Positions 1 through 5,879 of a stretch of 5,879 bases of DNA are shown here, one piece after another; within the stretch, counting starts at the first letter, position 1, and each line of letters begins with the position of its first letter. The DNA is from Marinilabiliales bacterium. GTDB taxonomy: Bacteria; Bacteroidota; Bacteroidia; Bacteroidales; BM523. The stretch is taken from contig PKSZ01000266.1 of the NCBI GenBank assembly GCA_002869425.1, forward strand, positions 1 through 5,879. The letters are read 5' to 3'. Under the pieces are notes generated by a model that had not been told where the DNA came from, ran no database searches, and was given only the letters and a program-made list of their open reading frames with translations. Both the position numbers and the translations under genes were made by a program.

Positions 1-2094
1 AAAGATATTAAGCTAAACATTACTCTTTCTTCTTCAATTCAACTGGAAGAGGTAACCATCAGTGCCAGCAAAATAGAGAACAAAGTGCGTAGTTCGCAGA
101 TGAGCGTATCGGAAATACCGGTCAATACAATCAAAAAACTTCCGGTTTTACTCGGAGAAATTGATGTTTTAAAAACCGTTCAGCTGCTGCCTGGAGTTCA
201 ATCCGGAAACGAAGGAACCAGTGGCTTATATGTAAGAGGTGGAGGTCCTGATCAAAACCTGATTCTACTGGATGGAGTTCCAGTTTATAATGCCAATCAT
301 TTATTTGGCTTTTTCTCTGTTTTTAATGCAGATGCAATCAATACAGTAACCTTAATAAAAGGAGGTTTCCCTGCGCGGTATGGTGGTAGGCTTTCATCGG
401 TGCTTGACATCAGGATGAAAGAGGGAAATATGAAAAAAATTAAAGGCGCTGCATCCATTGGCATTATTGCTTCCAGGTTAACGGTAGAAGGTCCGATTAT
501 CAAAGATAAGACTTCATTCATAATATCAGGTCGCCGTACGTATATCGATTTCCTGTCACAACCCATAATCAGATCGGTTGCCAGAATGGAAGGAGTTGAA
601 AACCTTAGTCTTGGATACTATTTTTATGATCTGAATGGGAAAATAAATCATAAATTTTCTGATAAAAGCAGACTCTACTTATCAGCATACATGGGCAACG
701 ACAAAGCCTATATGAAAATGAAAGAAGAAGATTCAGGATACGAATATCTGGTCAATGCGAAACTGAGATGGGGAAACATTACAACAGCCCTTCGCTGGAA
801 CTACATCCTCAGCAATAAACTATTTAGTAATACCACGCTTACATTCAGTCGTTACAACTTTCTTGTGGGTATGGGGATGGAAGAAAATGACACTTACTAC
901 GATACTTATTACAACTACAACTATGAATATCTAAGTGGCATAGATGACCTTGGCGGAAAGATAGATTTCGACTACCTGCCCTCTCCCAACCACTACGTAC
1001 GTTTTGGCGTTGGCGAAATTTATCATACGTTCAAGCCTGGTGTCAATACATTTAGTGCTTCATCAGGAGGTGATCAAAACTTTGAAGCATCATTTGGTAA
1101 CAGGAACATTTATGCAAGTGAGCTATCTGCCTATGCTGAAGACGATATACGTATAGGTGCTTTAATTAAAACCAACATTGGCTTACATGGAAGTGCCTTT
1201 ATTTTGAAAAACAAAACCTACAAATCATTGCAGCCCAGGGCTTCCTTAAGATTTCTAATCACAGAAGATTGGTCGATAAAAGCAGCGTATTCCCAAATGA
1301 CACAATACGTTCACCTGTTAAGCAATTCCAATATAGGCTTACCAACCGATCTATGGCTGCCGGTTACAGATACTGTTCGTCCCCTGAAATCAACGCAATA
1401 TGCTGCCGGAATTTTTCACCAACTGAATGATGATATCAGTATTTCATTAGAAGGTTTTTATAAAACGATGGACAACCTTATTGAGTATAAGGAAGGAGCA
1501 AGTTTCTTTATGCTTGAGGGATCATGGGAAGATAAAATTGAAATAGGTAAAGGCTGGTCTTATGGTATTGAATTGCTTTTAGAAAAAAAACTGGGGAAAC
1601 TTACAGGTTGGCTGGGTTACACACTTAGCTGGTCGGAAAGACAATTTGATAATATTAGTTTTGGTGAACCCTATCCTTATAAATATGACAGAAGGCATGA
1701 TATAGGCATTGCTCTGACATACAAATACAACGAAAAAATCGATGCCGGTCTGGTATGGGTCTATGGTACAGGGAATGCAGTAACACTGGCACATGAAAAA
1801 TATGCTTCCGCTTTCAGCACCAATATGGATTATTGGTATGGCGACAACATGATTGAATATTATGATAAAAGAAACAACTACAGAATGCCGTCCTATCACC
1901 GGCTTGACCTAAGTATTAACTTTAACAAAAAGCTAAAATGGGGGGAAAGAACCCTGAGCGTTGGTGTTTACAATGCTTACAACAGAAAAAATCCATTCTT
2001 CATTATGTTTGAAGAAAGAAGAGGAGGAGAACAATTGGTTCAGTACAGCCTGTTTCCGATTATTCCTTCAATCAGCTATAATGTAACATTTTAA
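1..2094 (+). CDS. TonB-dependent outer-membrane receptor (5' truncated by window edge)
   Basis: Outer-membrane beta-barrel receptor that would import a ligand using TonB-ExbBD energy; the substrate is unknown. The reading frame is open from base 1 (697 residues visible), so the GTG at 85 is internal and the true start lies upstream. Residues 1-22 look like the end of a carboxypeptidase-regulatory-like domain running into a TonB-box-like segment (LEEVTIS, about 15-21). The plug domain spans about 38-143 and contains the diagnostic VRGGGPDQNLILLDGVPVYN (78-97), followed by NHLFGFFSVFNADAI. The barrel fills about 148-697. Near its end are YRMPSYHRLDLS (from 627) and a final strand ending in aromatic Phe (SISYNVTF), typical of outer-membrane insertion signals. 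Full-length relatives also carry a signal peptide and about 80 residues of regulatory-like domain, presumably off the left edge. A Tyr-rich stretch at 298-310 may be a surface loop. It is followed 2 nt later by a DUF4249 lipoprotein gene, the usual partner. The family call is firm; the ligand is not inferable. Confidence 0.95.
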   Translation, partial: KDIKLNITLSSSIQLEEVTISASKIENKVRSSQMSVSEIPVNTIKKLPVLLGEIDVLKTVQLLPGVQSGNEGTSGLYVRGGGPDQNLILLDGVPVYNANHLFGFFSVFNADAINTVTLIKGGFPARYGGRLSSVLDIRMKEGNMKKIKGAASIGIIASRLTVEGPIIKDKTSFIISGRRTYIDFLSQPIIRSVARMEGVENLSLGYYFYDLNGKINHKFSDKSRLYLSAYMGNDKAYMKMKEEDSGYEYLVNAKLRWGNITTALRWNYILSNKLFSNTTLTFSRYNFLVGMGMEENDTYYDTYYNYNYEYLSGIDDLGGKIDFDYLPSPNHYVRFGVGEIYHTFKPGVNTFSASSGGDQNFEASFGNRNIYASELSAYAEDDIRIGALIKTNIGLHGSAFILKNKTYKSLQPRASLRFLITEDWSIKAAYSQMTQYVHLLSNSNIGLPTDLWLPVTDTVRPLKSTQYAAGIFHQLNDDISISLEGFYKTMDNLIEYKEGASFFMLEGSWEDKIEIGKGWSYGIELLLEKKLGKLTGWLGYTLSWSERQFDNISFGEPYPYKYDRRHDIGIALTYKYNEKIDAGLVWVYGTGNAVTLAHEKYASAFSTNMDYWYGDNMIEYYDKRNNYRMPSYHRLDLSINFNKKLKWGERTLSVGVYNAYNRKNPFFIMFEERRGGEQLVQYSLFPIIPSISYNVTF

Positions 2095-2096
2095 CT

Positions 2097-3038
2097 ATGA
2101 AAAGTTTTTATCTGTACATATTCACGATGGTTGTGGTTCTTGGTATCAGTTCCTGCAGAAAAGTTTTGGATGTTGATATTGAAGAAAAAGATAAAAAAAT
2201 TGTTGCCAATAGTCTTTTCAATACTGATTCGGTCATTCGGGTACATTTAAGTAAAAGTAAAGGTATTCTGGAAGATGACTACAACATTGAACTAATACAA
2301 AATGCACAAATTGACCTTTTTGAAGATAACCAGCTCATTGAATCGCTAACAAATCATGGTTCGGGAATATATAAATCCAACATTATTCCACAGCAAAACA
2401 AAACATATAAAATATGGATTAATGTACCGGATATGCAATCTGCGTACGCAGATGCCTATCTGCCCACAGCACCAGAAATTCTACAGTTAGACACCCTGAC
2501 AAAGACAATTCATTATAGCGATCAGTTTAATGCTGGATATGATGTAGAGGCTTTTACTGCAAGTATGAAGTTCAAAGACCCTCCAGGCAAAAACTACTAC
2601 ATGGTAACTACAAGAATCATAAATACTTACACAGATAATTACGGTACTTATCGTTACGATTACTATACCATGGTAAACACAGACGATCCGGCGCTTGCCG
2701 ATCAATCTTACCAAATGAATATGAGCGATTTAAGTGCTCTGGTTTTCTCTGATGAATTGTTTGATAATTCTACCTATGACCTTGCCCTATATATAGAAAG
2801 ATACAACCTCAGCATGGGTCATAATACTGTTATTTTTTCATTGAGCAATATCTCAGAAGAAATGTTCTATTACACCGTTTCCTACTTTATGGAAAATAAC
2901 TCTGATGGTCCTTTCAGCGAACCGGTTATTGTATACAATAACATAAACGGCGGTTTTGGTATTTTCGCCGGATATAGTGCAGATACAACTTCTGTAAGTT
3001 TTGAAATAACATATAATGACGATGATTGGATTCCCTAA
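2097..3038 (+). CDS. DUF4249 domain-containing lipoprotein, receptor partner
   Basis: Predicted outer-membrane lipoprotein of 313 residues matching the DUF4249 family, which in Bacteroidota is commonly encoded directly after a TonB-dependent receptor and is thought to assist it; no biochemical role is established. The ATG lies 2 nt after the receptor stop and gives a lipoprotein signal peptide: a hydrophobic core (residues 5-17) and lipobox ISSC with Cys20 as the lipidated residue. Family hallmarks are CRKVLDVDIEEKDKKIVAN just after the cysteine, LSKSKGILED (51-60), an IDLFEDNQLIESLT strand pair (72-85), and near the C-terminus PFSEPVIVY then NNINGGFGIFAGYS (281-294). Length is near what I recall for the family. 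The acidic segment soon after Cys20 would suit surface exposure under the known Bacteroidota lipoprotein export signals, but this is inference. Residues 176-192 are Tyr-rich. There is no Shine-Dalgarno motif; the junction suggests translational coupling with the receptor. Confidence 0.93.
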   Translation: MKSFYLYIFTMVVVLGISSCRKVLDVDIEEKDKKIVANSLFNTDSVIRVHLSKSKGILEDDYNIELIQNAQIDLFEDNQLIESLTNHGSGIYKSNIIPQQNKTYKIWINVPDMQSAYADAYLPTAPEILQLDTLTKTIHYSDQFNAGYDVEAFTASMKFKDPPGKNYYMVTTRIINTYTDNYGTYRYDYYTMVNTDDPALADQSYQMNMSDLSALVFSDELFDNSTYDLALYIERYNLSMGHNTVIFSLSNISEEMFYYTVSYFMENNSDGPFSEPVIVYNNINGGFGIFAGYSADTTSVSFEITYNDDDWIP

Positions 3039-3055
3039 TTTCAAACTCTACAATC

Positions 3056-3997
3056 ATGAATAAAGCTTCGGTATTCTTTATTTTATCTTTCTTTTTTTTA
3101 ATCATTTCGTGTTCCGAAAAAAACTCACAAATAAATAATACAAAAGCCATCTGCCTTGTAGATCAGCTCAGGATTAGAAGCGATAAAAATCTGGATGCTA
3201 TTGTTATCGGAAACCTAAATATAAATGACACCGTTAAGCTTCTGGAGAATTCTGAAGACACACTTTCAGTTACACTCAACAAGAACATTATTCCGGGAAG
3301 ATGGGTCAAAATCCAGTCAGCAGATACAACAGGCTGGGTTTTCTCTGGGGCATTGCATTGTATCAACGAAAAACCAATCAGCTATCAGGATACCAATATG
3401 CTTTTATATATTGACATCAATCAAAATGTAAATCTTCTAAAATCGGATAAGATAAATTCAGAATCCATCAAAACCTTTATTGGTCCCCGATACATTGAAG
3501 TAGTGGGTATAGGTAGTAGAAAAAAGTGCTCCAATGATCTTGAAACATGGTACCAGGTAAAGCATTACTCCGGATCTGATAAAAAATACTTTATTCAGGC
3601 TGCCAGTTTGATAAGCAGAGAAAAATTAATGTCAAACATTGCGCAAAATTCCATTGACCTGAGATCTGAACTTCCCATGAATGATGAAGACCATGCTGTT
3701 TTCTGGTCAGAAAAAGAATATGAAAATGGTGATGATGGTGCAAGCTGGACAGAACCATCGGCTTTCAATCTGAACATTGAAGACAGTACTTTAATGACAG
3801 GCTACATGTACACAGAATCTGTTTACAACCTGATTGATGCCGTGAAAATACAGGATAAAATTTGTTTAATACTGGCTGGTTCTTACGATTTAAAAAACAT
3901 TACACACATCCTTATTGAAGTATTGGATGACAGATCGATTTATGTACATACCTATGATGATTTGTCGGGCAAATACAATCTCGAAAACAAACAATAA
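3056..3997 (+). CDS. SH3-domain lipoprotein of unknown function
   Basis: Predicted lipoprotein of 313 residues. The ATG at 3056 is chosen because it begins a clean signal peptide (MNKASVFFILSFFFLIISC) with lipobox IISC and Cys19; a TTG at 3026 in the same frame would overlap the preceding gene and put extra residues before the signal. Residues about 30-102 look like a bacterial SH3 (SH3b) domain: LRIRSDKNLDAIVIGNL, then a beta-rich stretch, then GRWVKIQ and TGWVFSGAL, the usual end of the fold. Residues about 117-186 may be a second, degenerate copy (NVNLLKSDKINSESIKTFIG, then WYQVKHYSG and YFIQAASLI). Residues about 200-313 form an acidic, probably mixed alpha/beta region that I do not recognise. 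SH3b domains often bind cell-wall peptides or other proteins, so a cell-envelope scaffolding or sensing role is possible but unproven. It follows the DUF4249 gene by 17 nt with no visible promoter or terminator, so it is probably co-transcribed with the receptor pair. Confidence 0.85.
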   Translation: MNKASVFFILSFFFLIISCSEKNSQINNTKAICLVDQLRIRSDKNLDAIVIGNLNINDTVKLLENSEDTLSVTLNKNIIPGRWVKIQSADTTGWVFSGALHCINEKPISYQDTNMLLYIDINQNVNLLKSDKINSESIKTFIGPRYIEVVGIGSRKKCSNDLETWYQVKHYSGSDKKYFIQAASLISREKLMSNIAQNSIDLRSELPMNDEDHAVFWSEKEYENGDDGASWTEPSAFNLNIEDSTLMTGYMYTESVYNLIDAVKIQDKICLILAGSYDLKNITHILIEVLDDRSIYVHTYDDLSGKYNLENKQ

Positions 3998-3998
3998 G

Positions 3999-5879
3999 TT
4001 AATTTTTCACAATCTTGTAAATCTTAGATCCTTCTTTTGAATTCAGTCTCAAAAAATAGATGCCCTGATCATAACTATTCATCTTAATATTGTCGTTTGG
4101 ACCATTCAATTCACCATTTGTAATCATCCTCATGGATGAATCAAACAAACTATATTCAATACTTTGTGTATTATCATACTGAATTCTAATCTCATTTCTA
4201 CAAGGATTAGGATACACAAATGTATTCGATGCGTGTTCAAAATTACCTGTTCCCAGATAGTTTATGCTTCCTTCATTGTTCAAAATCCAGTTATACTTGT
4301 CTATTTCAACAGAAGAAACCTCCTGCCCCAACATTACTGAGTATGACTGTATTTGCTGATTATTCTCAAAACGGATGGTTGTATCTCCTCCTGCAGTATA
4401 ATTGAATGTAAACTCAACAGGAATGGTAAACAAAGGTGTATTTGATGAAGAAGTAGTCTGACTTACCTCAAAATAAACAGAATCTGCTTGCCACCACGAC
4501 AAAGAGTAAGTTGGGAAACCTTCACCATAATACCATTCATTAAAAAAATCTGTAAAATCAATCCCTGTATAATTGGAGGCAAATATTTTAAAATCTTCGC
4601 CCGTTGCTGTTGAATTGGCAAAAGTCTGTATATAATCTCTCAACATCGCATAAAACATATCATCGTCATCTATTAAATAGCGTATCATATGAACCAATGC
4701 TGCTCCTTTTTTATAGGAAAGCTGCATACTGAAAATTCTCATTTCATCATTTACTTCTGTAATAGGAACATAAACACTACCTTGCGGCTCTTCCTTGGCA
4801 TAACTATGCGCATCCAGCATCCAGGCATCAGCTTCAGCCTGTGAAACCAAGTTTTGATTTGTAATATATTCTGAATAGGATGCAAACCCCTCATTTATCC
4901 AAATATCCTGCCATGTTCCGCATGTTAGATAATCGCCAAACCACTGATGAGCCAACTCATGAGCAATCAAAATCGTTTCAAAATACCCCAGTGTTGTCAT
5001 GGTTTGATGCTCCATTCCTCCGGAAAGCGGAGCCATACAATGGCCATACTTTTCATCCGCAAAAGGATACATACCATAGAGTTCTGAAAACAATTCTATC
5101 AACCCTGCCGTTTCCTCTACATCCCCAAGACTATAAGAAGACAAATCATACACATAATTCTGGATAAAAACAGAATCAGATAGTCCAGCAGGATGTGCAT
5201 ATTGATTGAACTCTTCGTATGGACCAATGGATAAGGATATTAAATAAAAGTCAGTAGGATGACCTGAAAACCACTCGTAACAAACCGTATTGGCATCTAT
5301 TGTATATGTATTTCGCAATACACCATTGGAACCGGCTTTTAAATCGTTTGAAGTCGTTATCTTAACACATACCGAATCCGCTTTATCTGTTAAATCCTGT
5401 TTACAGGGAAACCACTCAAAAGCATGAAAGGGTTCCGAAAGCGTATAGGTGATATATGGAGTAATAAACGGTATGTATTGTTCATTAAATAAACCACCAT
5501 CCGGTGTTCCATGATAAAACACACGCAAAGAAAAATGCATTCCCTGGTTGTACGGACTTACTGGAACAGCATACACTTTATCATTCTGATGCAGATAAGT
5601 AACAGAACTGTTATCCAGCCAAACCGAATCAACCATTAAGTTTGCATCCAGTTCAACAACAAGTGTATCTACTGAAGGTACTGAAACTTCACCAAATACG
5701 ATTCCTGATCCTTCGATATAATTGCTTGTATTATCAGCCGATAAATCCAACTCATAATAATTAACATCATAATCCTCCAAAGCAGGATCTGACAAAACAT
5801 TTTTCAAATGCACAGTCTGTTTTGCTTTCCAAGACTCAAAATGCGCGGCCTGCTGAGAAAATGAAGGAAAGGAAAGAAT
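3999..5879 (-). CDS. Secreted M1-family zinc aminopeptidase with T9SS sorting domain (5' truncated)
   Basis: Metallo-aminopeptidase expected to remove N-terminal residues from peptides outside the cell. The frame is open to the right edge; 626 residues are visible, numbered here from that edge. The first eight (ILSFPSFS) look like the end of a signal peptide cleaved before QQ, so only a short N-terminus is missing and the GTG at 5813 is internal. The M1 N-terminal beta domain covers about 35-220. The catalytic domain has YPFADEKYGH, the substrate-binding motif GGMEH (287-291, a variant of GAMEN), zinc motif HELAH (307-311) with the third ligand Glu330 in WINEGFASY, and a likely catalytic Tyr389 in SYKKGA. 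A beta domain (about 460-540) follows, then a type A T9SS C-terminal domain (about 554-626) starting FVYPNP and ending KIYKIVKN. All key catalytic residues are present, so it should be active. It lacks the large helical C-terminal domain of PepN-type M1 enzymes. It converges on the SH3 lipoprotein gene with a 1-nt gap. Confidence 0.95.
   Translation of the reverse strand: MLSFPSFSQQAAHFESWKAKQTVHLKNVLSDPALEDYDVNYYELDLSADNTSNYIEGSGIVFGEVSVPSVDTLVVELDANLMVDSVWLDNSSVTYLHQNDKVYAVPVSPYNQGMHFSLRVFYHGTPDGGLFNEQYIPFITPYITYTLSEPFHAFEWFPCKQDLTDKADSVCVKITTSNDLKAGSNGVLRNTYTIDANTVCYEWFSGHPTDFYLISLSIGPYEEFNQYAHPAGLSDSVFIQNYVYDLSSYSLGDVEETAGLIELFSELYGMYPFADEKYGHCMAPLSGGMEHQTMTTLGYFETILIAHELAHQWFGDYLTCGTWQDIWINEGFASYSEYITNQNLVSQAEADAWMLDAHSYAKEEPQGSVYVPITEVNDEMRIFSMQLSYKKGAALVHMIRYLIDDDDMFYAMLRDYIQTFANSTATGEDFKIFASNYTGIDFTDFFNEWYYGEGFPTYSLSWWQADSVYFEVSQTTSSSNTPLFTIPVEFTFNYTAGGDTTIRFENNQQIQSYSVMLGQEVSSVEIDKYNWILNNEGSINYLGTGNFEHASNTFVYPNPCRNEIRIQYDNTQSIEYSLFDSSMRMITNGELNGPNDNIKMNSYDQGIYFLRLNSKEGSKIYKIVKN
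4002..4220 (-). other. Type IX secretion C-terminal sorting domain (within the M1 peptidase)
   Basis: The last about 73 residues of the peptidase fit a type A T9SS sorting domain: YPNP at the start, a YSLFDSSMRMI strand (the usual Y-x-L-x-D pattern), YDQGIYFLRL (the usual L/Q-G-x-Y pattern), and a basic end KIYKIVKN. In Bacteroidota this domain directs a protein across the outer membrane through T9SS, usually with removal and cell-surface anchoring. It implies that the host encodes a T9SS elsewhere, which is not visible here. Confidence 0.9.

Noticed and set aside
85..87. GTG as start codon of the TonB-dependent receptor
   Set aside because: The frame is open without a stop back to base 1 and the upstream residues continue the family pattern (LEEVTISASK), so the GTG is an internal Val codon.
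297..566. 89-residue open frame on the - strand
   Set aside because: Antisense shadow of the conserved receptor plug region; no family resemblance.
1579..1899. 106-residue open frame on the - strand
   Set aside because: Antisense to the receptor barrel, with composition typical of a shadow frame and no recognisable domain.
3026..3028. TTG start for the SH3 lipoprotein
   Set aside because: It lies inside the end of the DUF4249 gene and adds ten residues before an otherwise ideal lipoprotein signal beginning at the ATG at 3056.
3983..4008. GAAAA / TTTTC inverted repeat spanning the convergent stops as a bidirectional terminator
   Set aside because: The arms are only five A/T-rich pairs around a loop of about 16 nt, too weak to be credible as an intrinsic terminator.
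4880..5167. 95-residue open frame on the + strand
   Set aside because: It lies entirely antisense to the conserved catalytic domain of the M1 peptidase and has no recognisable domain.
5811..5813. GTG (minus strand) as start of the M1 peptidase
   Set aside because: The frame stays open to the right edge and encodes what looks like the end of a signal peptide; starting here would leave a T9SS cargo without one.

Overview
The window is a densely coded piece of a Bacteroidota chromosome, with four genes and almost no non-coding DNA. The lineage call rests on several things: a Bacteroidota-type TonB-dependent receptor next to a DUF4249 lipoprotein, a type IX secretion (T9SS) C-terminal sorting domain on a peptidase, AT-rich sequence, and no Shine-Dalgarno motif before the visible starts. 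I cannot place it reliably below phylum.

Left part (1-3997, + strand): three genes that look like one operon encoding an outer-membrane uptake module. The first is the main part of a TonB-dependent receptor, cut by the left edge; its frame is open from base 1. After 2 nt comes a DUF4249 lipoprotein, the usual partner of this receptor class. After another 17 nt comes a second predicted lipoprotein with one clear bacterial SH3 domain, a possible second degenerate one, and an unrecognised C-terminal domain. A plausible reading is an energised outer-membrane pore, a surface lipoprotein that assists ligand capture, and an accessory envelope lipoprotein. The transported substrate cannot be read from the sequence.

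Right part (3999-5879, - strand): a secreted M1-family zinc aminopeptidase with all main catalytic motifs and a C-terminal T9SS sorting domain. Its 5' end, including most of the signal peptide, lies beyond the right edge. It converges on the operon, and the two stop codons are separated by a single base.

No RNA genes, mobile elements, CRISPR arrays, long repeats or convincing terminators were found, and no gene-free stretch exceeds about 20 bases. The least explained parts are the SH3 lipoprotein with its uncharacterised C-terminal half and its link to the receptor/DUF4249 pair. Nothing here by itself proves a new system.
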